Source of the DNA: Segatella copri
Lineage (GTDB): Bacteria > Bacteroidota > Bacteroidia > Bacteroidales > Bacteroidaceae
DNA length: 64,000 nucleotides
Assembly: GCF_026015625.1 (NCBI RefSeq)
Contig: NZ_JAPDVG010000001.1
Span: 1,054,001 to 1,118,000 of the forward strand
Direction of reading: 5' to 3'
The notes below the pieces were generated by a model that was given only the letters and a program-made list of their open reading frames with translations, made no database searches and had not been told where the DNA came from. Below are positions 9,541 through 18,492 of this stretch, piece after piece. Each line of letters starts with the position of its first letter. Positions within the stretch are counted from its first letter, which is position 1. The position numbers and the translations under genes are program-made.

Positions 9541-10491
9541 TCAAAGGCTAAAGCCTCTTCTGCGTTTCTTCTTTTTCTTCTTGGCTGATTCATCCTCTGG
9601 GAATGACTCAAAGGTCTGAGCATTAGCTGGAGCAAAAAGTCCAATGGAAGAAATGCCGTACCAAAGGTCTTGGCTGCTATCCGACATGGATGGCTCATCG
9701 TTGCTCTTGTGATGGCCTTGCTCGTATTGCAGAGTAGAGTTGTCTCTTGATGAAACGTGTTTCTCCATTCCCTCAAATCTCGCATTCAGTTTGCCAAAGC
9801 TATAGTCTCGGCTAATCTGTGTCCCCTTGAAACTATATCCATCCTTGCAGAAACGGATACCTTGCACCTTGGTTCTCTCCTTGTCCTTATAGACTAACTC
9901 CAAGTGAACACCTCGCTTTGCAAGTTCATTCTTGAACTTATGCCAATTTTCTACGACTTTCAAGGCATCCTTGACTGCATTGTGAATCTCATATTTGGCA
10001 CGCTCAGCATTGCGTAACTTGCGAGTATTAGTCTTGCTCTTGTCAGTTCCGTAAGTAAGCCCATACTTGGATTTAAGAGCCTTGGTCACTTGCTCATTAC
10101 GCCTGTAATCATTCCTGTCTGATATGAGCTTGCCCTCGTTATTGATGCGGTTATACACGATATGACAATGTGGATTGTCGGTGTTGTGATGCCTTACGAT
10201 GATGAATTGAGTATCTTTTATCCCCATCATCTGCATGTATTCAAGGGCTATCTTAGCCATGAATTCATTCGTCAAACGTGGCTTGTCCTCGGGCTTGAAG
10301 CTCAAAGCTATGTGCCCCACAGGCTTCTTAATCCTTGGATTTAGTTGCCTTTGTAGCTCGAAACTTTGCGTCATCTCGGTATTCGTGCCGAGTAACACAC
10401 CATCAGAGGCAAGGATTTTCGCCTCGTCCTTGCCTGTAACATAGCGGATGCAACCAGCAAATGAGCTGCCCTTCTTTAGCTTGCCTATCAT
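9541..10491 (-). CDS. Relaxase / mobilisation nuclease (MobP-like)
   Basis: About 316 aa from the ATG at 10491, inside the end of the MobC gene (4-base overlap). It starts MIGKLKKGSSFAGCIRYV. The metal-binding HUH signature is visible as RHHNTDNPHCHIVYNRI at about residues 107-123. An upstream Tyr in CIRYV is the likely nucleophile region. It should nick oriT and attach to the transferred strand so that a co-resident conjugative element can mobilise this element. The C-terminus is Lys/Arg-rich (KKKKKKRRR). Length and order (MobC then relaxase) are typical of small Bacteroidales mobilisable elements. Confidence 0.9.
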   Translation of the reverse strand: MIGKLKKGSSFAGCIRYVTGKDEAKILASDGVLLGTNTEMTQSFELQRQLNPRIKKPVGHIALSFKPEDKPRLTNEFMAKIALEYMQMMGIKDTQFIIVRHHNTDNPHCHIVYNRINNEGKLISDRNDYRRNEQVTKALKSKYGLTYGTDKSKTNTRKLRNAERAKYEIHNAVKDALKVVENWHKFKNELAKRGVHLELVYKDKERTKVQGIRFCKDGYSFKGTQISRDYSFGKLNARFEGMEKHVSSRDNSTLQYEQGHHKSNDEPSMSDSSQDLWYGISSIGLFAPANAQTFESFPEDESAKKKKKKRRRGFSL

Positions 10492-10901
10492 GTAGCATCC
10501 TCCTTTCTGCCTATTCCGCATGGCTTCGATTTTGGACTTGCTTGGCGATACTCGCCAAGGATTTCTTTTAATCTTCTCAACAAGTCCACCACATATACAT
10601 GGGTTTCATGGAAACCTCTCTGATGCGACAGCTTGGCAAGTTGGTTGAGGTTGTTCGCCATACCGATGAGGTTCTTGGCAATGGCTACCGTCTCTGCATT
10701 GTGTCCGCTGACCACCTCGCCATTCAAGGCTGACTCACGGATATACTCCGCCAACTTGCGATTGGCTTTTCTTGCCCTCAGTTTCAATGCCTCGTAGCTT
10801 GGCTTCGAGAACTTCACCGTAACAGACTTCGACAGCTTGCGAACCCTGCCTGTGGGCGGTCTTCCGTCCTTTTTCTTGTCCTGTTCATGTATGCTTGTCA
10901 T
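10488..10901 (-). CDS. MobC-like relaxosome accessory protein
   Basis: 137 aa from ATG 10901. A basic N-terminus, RVRKLSKSVTVKFSKPSYEAL (ribbon-helix-helix-like) and a helical part with AIAKNLIGMANNLNQLAKL, the conserved MobC signature, are all visible. It would bind oriT DNA and assist the relaxase, whose start codon overlaps its stop. It is transcribed away from the candidate oriT at 10961-11015. Confidence 0.88.
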   Translation of the reverse strand: MTSIHEQDKKKDGRPPTGRVRKLSKSVTVKFSKPSYEALKLRARKANRKLAEYIRESALNGEVVSGHNAETVAIAKNLIGMANNLNQLAKLSHQRGFHETHVYVVDLLRRLKEILGEYRQASPKSKPCGIGRKEDAT

Positions 10902-10960
10902 TCTATACACTGTTTACAGTTGGTACACTCACTTTCTGCGACCATCGGGAGCAAAATTCC

Positions 10961-11015
10961 TCCACCCTCATGGTGGAGCGAGGCGTTTTGGGGTTCCCAA
11001 AACATAACCTCGCTC
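10961..11015. other. Candidate oriT hairpins
   Basis: Noncoding gap between MobC and the DUF3408 gene. It holds TCCACC-CTCA-TGGTGGA (10961-10977) overlapping a larger stem GAGCGAGG/CCTCGCTC (10976-11015) with an internal GTTTTGGG/CCCAAAAC. The position directly upstream of mobC and the inverted repeats fit an origin of transfer. A terminator is possible but there is no T-run. Confidence 0.45.
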
Positions 11016-11085
11016 CCTCTCAGAACACGTTAGTTGGAACTACAGCCTTTCAGCTATCCACGTCCAAGGTCGCAGACCTTAATTC

Positions 11086-11568
11086 TCACAATTTGCGCCA
11101 AGCCTCGAAGTCCTCTTCATAAAGGCTTAGGTGGTGGCGCACGATGTTCTCGATGATGCCCGATACGCTCATGCGTCTCCCTCCGAGGATGCGGACGACA
11201 CGATCAAGACGGTCTCGTACATCGGAACTGACGAAGACTGGCTTGCGGTCGTCAATCCTTGGAACCTGGAGGAAGGTCTGCTGATACTCCTCCAATGTCG
11301 CCTTGCGCTGCTTGCCACTGATGCGCTTCTGCGGATTCGGTGGCGATTGAGCCTCGTTCGTTGATGTTTCCTCTCTATAGGGAGTTGTTGCAGCAACTTT
11401 CTCTACAATTGCTCTCAACTCTGGGTTCTCTACATCATCATAGAGAGAATCACAACTACTTGGATTGGCTTTGTTGCCATACGTAGAGGGTTTAACAAAA
11501 TCCAAATACTCTTTTTCCATCAGCTCCTTTTGCTCAGGAGCCAAGACTGCATCTTTTGTTCTTGCCAT
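11086..11568 (-). CDS. DUF3408-family protein of mobile elements
   Basis: 160 aa. The C-terminal ~60 residues (KPVFVSSDVRDRLDRVVRILGGRRMSVSGIIENIVRHHL) have the DUF3408 pattern, a ribbon-helix-helix-like DNA-binding fold found beside transfer and partition genes in Bacteroidales elements. The N-terminal half is low-complexity and polar. It is upstream of mobC on the same strand and probably belongs to the mobilisation region. Confidence 0.75.
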   Translation of the reverse strand: MARTKDAVLAPEQKELMEKEYLDFVKPSTYGNKANPSSCDSLYDDVENPELRAIVEKVAATTPYREETSTNEAQSPPNPQKRISGKQRKATLEEYQQTFLQVPRIDDRKPVFVSSDVRDRLDRVVRILGGRRMSVSGIIENIVRHHLSLYEEDFEAWRKL

Positions 11569-11965
11569 AGCTTATGCTGTTTTATTTGTTAGTATAGTGG
11601 TCACGGTTTGCACCATTGACCGATTGTCGGGTGCAAAGTAAGTGTACTGAGTGCAGCCATGCAACTGATTGGGTGTAACGTGGCAATTTAGTTGTGGCTT
11701 GCTTATTTGCATACCGAGATAGTTGTGAGAACTTCAACGTATTTCTCAACTCATCATAGTTCATGTATTCGTTGCAGTCGTGCAAGTTTTTCTTGTTGTT
11801 TTTGGCGTTGAAGTCGGCAAACCCCGGCAACATACTGCCACAGAAATTGAAAACGCTTGTTTTTAGATTGCCGTGCCTTATCTTTGCACTCACAAACGTG
11901 GAGCACAGCATATGCGTGGAGCTTTGCGACATATAACATAGTATTAACTTAGAAAAAAGAAAAGT
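11569..11965. other. Divergent promoter region
   Basis: About 400 bp without a supported gene, between the leftward mobilisation genes and the rightward HTH genes. GTGCAAAGTAAG near 11630-11642 gives a minus-strand TACTTTG -7 box. No strong hairpin seen. Confidence 0.4.
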
Positions 11966-12277
11966 ATGGGATTCATCGTATTCGAGGAAGAGGCATTCAA
12001 CTATCTTGATGCCCAGTTGGAGAACTTCGTGAAGCGCATGGACAGAATCCGTGAGCGCAGTGAGGACAAGACCATGAACAAGTGGCTCGACACGCAGGAC
12101 GTGTGTCAGACGCTCAACATCTGCCCACGGACAGTGCAGACGCTTCGGGACAACGGAACTTTGGCTTATACGCAAATCAGCCACAAGACCTACTACAAGC
12201 CGGAGGACGTGATGGCTATCGTAGCAGTAGTGGAGGACAAGAAAAAGGACATGCGCTTTCGCAAGCGCACAGGTTAG
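11966..12277 (+). CDS. Excisionase-like helix-turn-helix protein 1
   Basis: 103 aa. Residues ~36-90 form an HTH_17 domain (WLDTQDVCQTLNICPRTVQTLRDNG...YYKPEDV) with a basic tail. Pairs of small HTH genes like this and the next one correspond to the excision/regulation genes of CTnDOT-type elements, so a role in excision of the nested element is inferred. They are transcribed opposite to the integrases. Confidence 0.78.
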   Translation: MGFIVFEEEAFNYLDAQLENFVKRMDRIRERSEDKTMNKWLDTQDVCQTLNICPRTVQTLRDNGTLAYTQISHKTYYKPEDVMAIVAVVEDKKKDMRFRKRTG

Positions 12278-12351
12278 GCTGTCAATATACAACAGCCACT
12301 TTATCCAATGCAGCAAGTAAACCGAGTAACGTAAGTATCAACAATAAAACT

Positions 12352-12660
12352 ATGAGCAATGAAGTAATGACAAGAAACAGCGAGTGGATGAACCACATCG
12401 TGAACCACCTCAACCGAATGGTTGACAATTTTGAACGTGCCGTGATGAACTACCGCCCCATGCTTGACGGTGAGCGCTTCATGACGGACAAGGAGCTTTG
12501 TGCCAGGCTGCAACTGAGCCGAAGAACCCTGCAGGACTACCGAAACAACGGTGTCATCCCGTATATCCAGCTTGGCGGAAAGATACTCTACCGCGAGTCC
12601 GACATTCAGAAGATTCTGATGGCTAACTATCGTGAGGCGTACAGAATGAAGGGCTTGTAG
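12352..12660 (+). CDS. Excisionase-like helix-turn-helix protein 2
   Basis: 102 aa from the ATG at 12352. HTH_17 domain at residues ~42-95 (FMTDKELCARLQLSRRTLQDYRNNGVIPY...GGKILYRESDI). It is a clear relative of the gene 75 bp upstream and probably lies in the same transcript, which ends at the strong hairpin at 12699-12754. Confidence 0.8.
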   Translation: MSNEVMTRNSEWMNHIVNHLNRMVDNFERAVMNYRPMLDGERFMTDKELCARLQLSRRTLQDYRNNGVIPYIQLGGKILYRESDIQKILMANYREAYRMKGL

Positions 12661-12698
12661 GAGAAATGCATGTCCTTGATGAGTGGGGTGAAATGAAC

Positions 12699-12754
12699 AA
12701 GGCGACAACGTATAACTTACCGAGCGTGGCTGTTATAGGTTGTCGCCTCGTTTT
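12699..12754 (+). terminator. Strong intrinsic terminator
   Basis: AAGGCGACAACGTATAAC pairs with GTTATAGGTTGTCGCCT (two mismatches), followed by CGTTTTATT. Confidence 0.75.
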
Positions 12755-13056
12755 ATTGGCTATACCGAGTTGGTCGTGTTTGCCGAGTGTTCTCCGTATG
12801 GTCTGTATAAAATCTAATACCATGATTCCTAAGACATCACCAAATTTTTGAGAGCTTTTTTGTGTTAAAATAAGCAAAATAGCCCCCAGAAAGCATATAG
12901 TCATACCTACCCCTGTAGCAGAAGAAGACATTTTTTGACTTTTCTGTTACAAAAAAAAAACGATACGGAACTCTTTCTTTTAATAGCTTTTTGCTCGATT
13001 CCTAATTAGTTATCCGTATCTGTCCTCACAAGACTATAAGAGACAATGGTACATTG
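12755..13056. other. Noncoding stretch before IS110 copy 1
   Basis: No gene is supported. It contains an A-run at 12951-12960 and presumably the IS110 right end, whose exact limit cannot be seen because IS110 elements lack inverted repeats. Confidence 0.4.
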
Positions 13057-14103
13057 TCATAGTTCACTTGCTTTGGACTTTTCAATATGTAAGTTCTTTC
13101 TGTCGTCAGAGGTGTTCAACACTTCCCATTTTCTCTTTTGCTTGCCTATGGCAAACATTCTGCAAATGAGCTTAAACTTGACGGCATTCAATGCCTTACG
13201 CTTAGTATCAGAATCTTTTCTGCCTCCTAACTTTCGATTATAAAACATTTGCATTTCCACATCGTACTCAACAGCTCTCAATGCCGCCATAGACAGGTCA
13301 GCTTTCACTTGACCGTTACAGTGTGCGGAAGGTCGGGCACGCCATTTCACACTGGTACCAGAAGTGTGACTGCATGGAGCTACGCCAACATATCTCGCAT
13401 ATTGCCGAGCTGTGTCAAAAGCGGTAAAGTTTCGTGTGATGGCAATTATGTTTGTTGCATTGACAAAACCAATTCCTGGTATCGTCAACAGATTCTGAAA
13501 AGTGTCAAAGACATCTTCCTCCTTGGACATTAATTCACACTCTTCCTGATCTATCTTCTCAATGTCATGATTGAGTTTTTTAATGTAGCTCTCATACATG
13601 GCAGAATCCTCTTTCGTTTCAAACATCTGCATTCGGTTCATAAAGTTTGTCCGTTGCTCCACAAGGAACTTACGCTCATTGACAAGTTGCTTCAATTGTT
13701 GCATAGCCTTGCTTGGCAACTTGTATGGCTTGGCACATTCCGTGCCATCATAACGATAGAGGAAGTCAGCTATCTTTGCAGAGTCATTCTTGTCTCGCTT
13801 ATCTATTGTCCCCATAGGATGATGTTTTACTATACGTGTACTAAGCATACAGAAAGAGTAATTCTTGGACGTGAGGAATTTTTCCAAGTCCAAGGAGTAG
13901 CAACCTGTAAATTCCATGCCAAACAGGGCTTGGGAAAGTACCACACGGCTCTTTTTGAGCCATGAGCACATATCGCCAAATCCCTTGCGAGTGTTGTTGA
14001 ACACCTCATGAGGGAACATTTTGATGTTGGTATCCTCACGAAATATAGATACATCTATGACATTTTTAGAGATGTCAATGCCTACAAATGATTTATTTTT
14101 CAT
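13057..14103 (-). CDS. IS110-family transposase (copy 1)
   Basis: 348 aa. N-terminal DEDD (RuvC-like) domain beginning SFVGIDISKNVIDV, with GMEFTGCY and the K-R-D-K-N-D-S-A-K-I-A motif. C-terminal transposase_20 domain has LLTIPGIGFVNATNIIA and the VGVAPCSHTSGTSVK region that carries the catalytic Ser. It appears intact. It lies between the excisionase-like genes and a second IS110 copy, inside the nested element. IS110 recombinases use a bridge RNA encoded at the element end. Confidence 0.93.
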   Translation of the reverse strand: MKNKSFVGIDISKNVIDVSIFREDTNIKMFPHEVFNNTRKGFGDMCSWLKKSRVVLSQALFGMEFTGCYSLDLEKFLTSKNYSFCMLSTRIVKHHPMGTIDKRDKNDSAKIADFLYRYDGTECAKPYKLPSKAMQQLKQLVNERKFLVEQRTNFMNRMQMFETKEDSAMYESYIKKLNHDIEKIDQEECELMSKEEDVFDTFQNLLTIPGIGFVNATNIIAITRNFTAFDTARQYARYVGVAPCSHTSGTSVKWRARPSAHCNGQVKADLSMAALRAVEYDVEMQMFYNRKLGGRKDSDTKRKALNAVKFKLICRMFAIGKQKRKWEVLNTSDDRKNLHIEKSKASEL

Positions 14104-14369
14104 ATCTTTGCACCGCTTTACGAAAGGAACTCTCTATGTCAGGATAAGCCAAATCTTTTAAAAGCTGGGACGGACAGCTAATTCCCTAAAAGGCACTGAG
14201 TCTGACATTTCGGGCAGAGGAGACTATATCAAGGGAAAGGGCTTTGCCTAAGATTAAAAAGTTCACTACCTCTGTCTGGAGTTCCTTCCTTTTGAGGATT
14301 CCTCGCAAAGGTAGTGCCAAAAGCAACCAAGAGACTCTATCATGGTATAGTGATGGTCTTAAAACACTG
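14104..14369 (-). ncRNA. Candidate IS110 bridge-RNA region (copy 1)
   Basis: A 266-bp noncoding stretch upstream of the copy-1 start codon. Opposed CAAAGGTA at ~14306-14313 gives a minus-strand TACCTTTG promoter. The known position of IS110 bridge RNAs, between the element end and the recombinase start, makes this the place to look. I could not fold it reliably. Confidence 0.3.
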
Positions 14370-15422
14370 TTAGTTCACTCCTGGTTGCTTGTTTTTCCCA
14401 TTTCGATAATTGTCCGTCTCCACATACGGAGTACCTCGTTTTATAACGGCAAACATACGGAGTATCATCTTAAACTTGATTGCATTAAACACTATTCCAC
14501 TGCATTTCTCCTTTCTCTTGCGTTCCCAGTAATCTCTGATGTTCGGAATGTGCTGCATGCAAACCAAACAGGCAATGGACAAATCTGCCTTTGCCTGTTT
14601 AAAACCTTTCTTAGAGACTGACGAGCCTTTTCTCACAGATGTACCAGATTCTTTCTTGAAAGGAGCGACACCAATATAGCAAGCGTATTTACGTGGGTTA
14701 TCTATTGCCATGAAGTTTTCGGTCAAGACAATGGTTTCAAGTGCGACAACACGCCCAATACCAGGTATTGATGTCAGCAGGGAAAAGTTCTTGCTGATGT
14801 CCGCATCTTCTTTTATGTACATGTCAATTTCATTGTCTATGCCTTTAAGTGCATCATTGAGCGTTTTAAGTTGCCCATTCTTACGTTCCACAGACAAATC
14901 TGTGTCATACGCACATATATCATGAAGCTGCTGCTTGTAAAGGACTGACTGCTTGACTGTCTGCTTGCGTTCCGCCAAAAGCCTCTTCAACTTAAAATAT
15001 ACAGGAGGAGGAAGTTTTGATGGGTTGCGAAGAATCTTTCTGTGGTTCTGCTCACAGTAAATGGCTATGCGGAAAGAATCAAGCTCGTCAGTCTTGATGC
15101 GGTCGAGCGAACGCAGTCCATCATCCAAGTCTGGCTCAAAGCGATGCATCTTGCGAGGTTCCACCATCCTATAAATATAATGTTTCTCTTCCAACCACAG
15201 TCTAAAGTTTTGGGTGTAAAGTCCTGTATATTCCATACAGAACAAGACTATATCAAACCCCTTGCTTACCTTTGCCACCCATGAACCAATTTTCTTGAAA
15301 CCTGCATTGTTGTTGCTCACCTTTATATGGGCTTTCTTCCAATCAATGCTTTCTCCGTCATAATAAGCAAGGTCGAGAGTCTGCTTTGAGACATCCACGC
15401 CTATGTAAAGTTCTTTATCCAT
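14370..15422 (-). CDS. IS110-family transposase (copy 2)
   Basis: 350 aa. Begins LYIGVDVSKQTLDLAYYDGE (DEDD domain), with CMEYTGLY. The C-terminal domain has LLTSIPGIGRVVALETIV and YIGVAPFKKESGTSVRKG with the Ser region. It is clearly divergent from copy 1, so this is a second element rather than a duplication. It is placed immediately upstream of copy 1 on the same strand. A minus-strand promoter (TACCTTTG, from CAAAGGTA at 15566-15573) lies ~150 bp upstream, leaving room for its bridge RNA. Confidence 0.92.
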   Translation of the reverse strand: MDKELYIGVDVSKQTLDLAYYDGESIDWKKAHIKVSNNNAGFKKIGSWVAKVSKGFDIVLFCMEYTGLYTQNFRLWLEEKHYIYRMVEPRKMHRFEPDLDDGLRSLDRIKTDELDSFRIAIYCEQNHRKILRNPSKLPPPVYFKLKRLLAERKQTVKQSVLYKQQLHDICAYDTDLSVERKNGQLKTLNDALKGIDNEIDMYIKEDADISKNFSLLTSIPGIGRVVALETIVLTENFMAIDNPRKYACYIGVAPFKKESGTSVRKGSSVSKKGFKQAKADLSIACLVCMQHIPNIRDYWERKRKEKCSGIVFNAIKFKMILRMFAVIKRGTPYVETDNYRNGKNKQPGVN

Positions 15423-15648
15423 AATTTTGACATTTAATAGTTAAATGGAATCAAGAAAGTTGGCTGGATTATATAAGGACTATGACATGAGAAAGGGCAT
15501 ACCTTGAAAGAAAGATAGTTCACCTTAACACCCATTAACCAAATATCCTAACTTGATTCCTGGGTGCAAAGGTAAAAAAAACACTGCGGTGGTTCGCCCA
15601 AGTGGCTGGAGGCGCAAAGCCTCCAAGGAACGTTGCTTTATGGTAGGT

Positions 15649-16011
15649 CTACGCCATTGCATTCTCTGTAAAGATACAGACCAGTTTAGTGCGGCTTGTC
15701 TGTCTGCCGATGACGGACTGCATGATGAACTCCCGAAAGGCTCGGCTCTCAATGCTGTCAATACGGAAGGCTACCGCAATGACGAGTTCAAGACTATACA
15801 CATCATAGCTGATGCGGTCGTTCTTCCTGACATGACGGCGTACACCCTGCTCTTTCAGAATGCCATCCTTGAATATAGCCTTAACAGCCTTGCGCACATA
15901 GCAGCCGAATACATTATACATGTCGGCAATCTCCTGCATGGTCATCCATACAGTATCGGTCGGCATGGATACCGTTCCGCTCTCGCTGATAGTTATTATC
16001 CCTCTGTTCAT
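15649..16011 (-). CDS. Integrase-linked protein with winged-helix-like region
   Basis: 120 aa whose start codon overlaps the stop of the integrase gene (16008-16011), so it is translationally coupled. VWMTMQEIADMYNVFGCYVRKAVKAIF looks like an HTH, followed by a RISYDVYSLELVIAVAFRIDS segment similar to RhuM-like proteins. The C-terminus ends abruptly (ENAMA) close to IS110 copy 2, so it may be truncated. Function unknown; a recombination accessory role is inferred from coupling. Confidence 0.6.
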   Translation of the reverse strand: MNRGIITISESGTVSMPTDTVWMTMQEIADMYNVFGCYVRKAVKAIFKDGILKEQGVRRHVRKNDRISYDVYSLELVIAVAFRIDSIESRAFREFIMQSVIGRQTSRTKLVCIFTENAMA

Positions 16012-17231
16012 TTCCCGTCCTCCTTATTTTTATTCTGGTCAGTTTCTTTTGTTTCTCTGCGCTGCATCAGCTTGTCCATGTCCTTGGATATCTTGTCATC
16101 GGTGATGACGGCATAGACCTGGGTGCTTCGCAGGTTGGAATGCCCCATCATCTTGGCGATGCTTTCCATTGATATGCCCGAAGTAACCATGTTTACTCCG
16201 AATGTATGTCTTGCAACATGTGCGGTAAGGTTCTCATTGATACCCAAAGCCACACCGAGTGAATGAAATTCAAACCACATGGAATCACGTGAAGAAAGAG
16301 GGAAAACAGGTTTGCTATCATCCGCTGTATTGTATAGCGACATTATTTGTTCAGCTATCGGGTGCAAGGGAATGAACGCTTCGTTGTTGGTCTTTGCTCT
16401 TTTCTCACGGATGTATTTTCTACTGTCTGCCGTCATCCCGATATGGTGTGGATACAGGTTACGTAAATCGACATAAGCCAAACCTGTAAGGCTGGAGAAA
16501 ATAAACATTCTTCGTGCCAACTCCAAAGCCTTATCCTCCATAGGAGTCTCCATAATGAGCAGCAAGTCATTTCTGGATATATGTCTACGCTTTGGTGAGC
16601 CTTTCTTTTCATATCCGACATCTTCCAATGGATTGAATTTCAGCAGACCTCTGTCAACAGCAATATAAACCAAGCGTTGCAGCCAACAGAGATTATGGTT
16701 CGTATTGGATGCACTATACCCTTTGCCAATCAAGAACAATTTATAAGATTTGCCAAATTCCTCAGTCAAATCTTCAAATGCAATGTCATTCATTCCTCGT
16801 AACCCGATGAACTCTCGCAAGTTTAGCTGCGATGTCTTAGATTGGCGATAAGAAGATGTTGAGTTAATACGGATGGAGCGCAGCCTAAGGCGTTCACGCT
16901 CCTCCTCGCCAGTGGCAAGCAATGTCATCGGGATAGTATTTGCATCAACAATAACATTCTTCAGGATCTCGGCGGTAACGATGCCCTTTTCCTTTGTTGC
17001 CTGCTCGTAGGCTTCGTCAATTCTTAGTCTGAACGCTTGCAGTTGTCCGTTCACTCTTGCATTCTTGGCTTCACCTTTTTTCGTGTCCCATTCTTCGGGA
17101 GCACAGTAAAGACCTGTTGCTATGGCTGACACTTTGCCGTCAATCGTGATACGGCAAAATATAGATGTGGTTCCGTCTGCCTTTACTCTGCCACGGTTGA
17201 TATAATAAAACTGCTTGTATGTACTTCTCAT
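16008..17231 (-). CDS. Tyrosine integrase 1 of the nested element
   Basis: 407 aa. SAM-like core-binding domain in the middle (~110-200). Catalytic domain shows FSSLTGLAYVDLRNLYPHH at the Arg-I position (an Ala where most integrases have Arg, as in IntDOT relatives), HVARHTFGVNMV (HxxR), MMGHSNLRSTQVYAVI with the nucleophile Tyr. It is the second gene of a two-integrase operon, 31 bp after integrase 2. Confidence 0.92.
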   Translation of the reverse strand: MRSTYKQFYYINRGRVKADGTTSIFCRITIDGKVSAIATGLYCAPEEWDTKKGEAKNARVNGQLQAFRLRIDEAYEQATKEKGIVTAEILKNVIVDANTIPMTLLATGEEERERLRLRSIRINSTSSYRQSKTSQLNLREFIGLRGMNDIAFEDLTEEFGKSYKLFLIGKGYSASNTNHNLCWLQRLVYIAVDRGLLKFNPLEDVGYEKKGSPKRRHISRNDLLLIMETPMEDKALELARRMFIFSSLTGLAYVDLRNLYPHHIGMTADSRKYIREKRAKTNNEAFIPLHPIAEQIMSLYNTADDSKPVFPLSSRDSMWFEFHSLGVALGINENLTAHVARHTFGVNMVTSGISMESIAKMMGHSNLRSTQVYAVITDDKISKDMDKLMQRRETKETDQNKNKEDGK

Positions 17232-17262
17232 TGTTATGTTCCTTTCTTATTTTGTGATAATA

Positions 17263-18492
17263 TTACAGGACAAACTTGAAGTCCTTGTTGGCTTCGATGA
17301 ACTTGTCCATATCCTCAAATAGCTTTTTCGGGGTGACACGTGCATAGATTTGCGTGGTCTGAATGTTGTTGTGACCAAGCATTCTGCTGATAGTCTCTAT
17401 CGGAACACCTTCTTCGAGCGTAACGAGCGATGCGAAACTGTGCCGTCCAACATGATAGACCAAATCCATACTTATGCCAGATAGTACTCGGAGACTTTTC
17501 ATGTTACCTCTCAGCACTCGAAATTCCTGTGGCGGTAAAAGAGTAGGTCTTGTCGGGTCTTTGTATTTCTCCAACATGGCAAGCGCCTCTGGCAGTAACT
17601 TCACACGTGCAAGCATCTTGTTCTTCTTTCTGTGGTATTTCAGCCAAAGGCTGCCCTCCTCATCACGAAAGAGGTTTTCTTCCGTGATAGAAACAGTATC
17701 GGCATAAGCCGTGCCTGTATAGCAAGCGAAAAGAAAAAGGTCACGGGTCAAAGCCAACGATTTTCTTCGCTCTGGTATTTCGAGGTCACGAATTTTCAGG
17801 AAGTCCTCATGTGTCAATGCCTTTGGTGGATTCTCTTTCTTTTGAGGTAGCTTGAAGTGCATGAAATGATAACGCTCGGAGTGTCCTGCCTTGAAAGCTA
17901 TTCGGCAGGTCTTCTTCAAGATGGCGAGATAGTGGCGGACTGTATCAAGTGCAAGACCTCTCTCGTCCAAGCAAAAGTCCATGTACTCACGGATAAACTG
18001 CTCGTCAAGCTCACCGAATGCCACATCGTCAGTTCCATAACGCTTCTTGACGAACAATACCAATGTCAGGCGAGTGTACTGGTAGTTTGGGAGCGTGCCT
18101 TTCTTGTAGTCGATGCCGATTCTTGACTCAATGTCCGCAATGATGGCGTCAAGCTGCTTCAACAAGGTCATCTGAGTGTCTGCACTGCATTGAAACAGAT
18201 CCTTTATCGCCTTTGCGTCAAAATCCGTCTTGCGCTCCACAAGTGACTCGTAGGCTGAGTTTATTGCCAGCAACAGCTTGTCAATCTTGGCGTTCACTTC
18301 CACTGCCTCCTTGCTCTTGCCGTCAAGTCTGCTCTCACGTGGATTCCATAACTTTGGCGTACATGACAACTTGCAACCGAACTGCGCCATTGTTCGGTTG
18401 AGGGTGATGCGTCCCATGATGGGAGCCTTACCGTTCTTGTCCAATCCGCTCTTTTTGAGGTAGAGCAGCACCTTGAATTTTTCAACTTTCAT
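17263..18492 (-). CDS. Tyrosine integrase 2 of the nested element
   Basis: 409 aa. Same architecture as its neighbour: FACYTGTAYADTVSITEENL at box I (again no Arg), YHVGRHSFASLVTL, MLGHNNIQTTQIYARVT with the catalytic Tyr. Tandem integrase pairs at one end are usual in several Bacteroidales transposons. A relic at 25997-26195 contains recognisable pieces of a close relative of this protein. Confidence 0.92.
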   Translation of the reverse strand: MKVEKFKVLLYLKKSGLDKNGKAPIMGRITLNRTMAQFGCKLSCTPKLWNPRESRLDGKSKEAVEVNAKIDKLLLAINSAYESLVERKTDFDAKAIKDLFQCSADTQMTLLKQLDAIIADIESRIGIDYKKGTLPNYQYTRLTLVLFVKKRYGTDDVAFGELDEQFIREYMDFCLDERGLALDTVRHYLAILKKTCRIAFKAGHSERYHFMHFKLPQKKENPPKALTHEDFLKIRDLEIPERRKSLALTRDLFLFACYTGTAYADTVSITEENLFRDEEGSLWLKYHRKKNKMLARVKLLPEALAMLEKYKDPTRPTLLPPQEFRVLRGNMKSLRVLSGISMDLVYHVGRHSFASLVTLEEGVPIETISRMLGHNNIQTTQIYARVTPKKLFEDMDKFIEANKDFKFVL

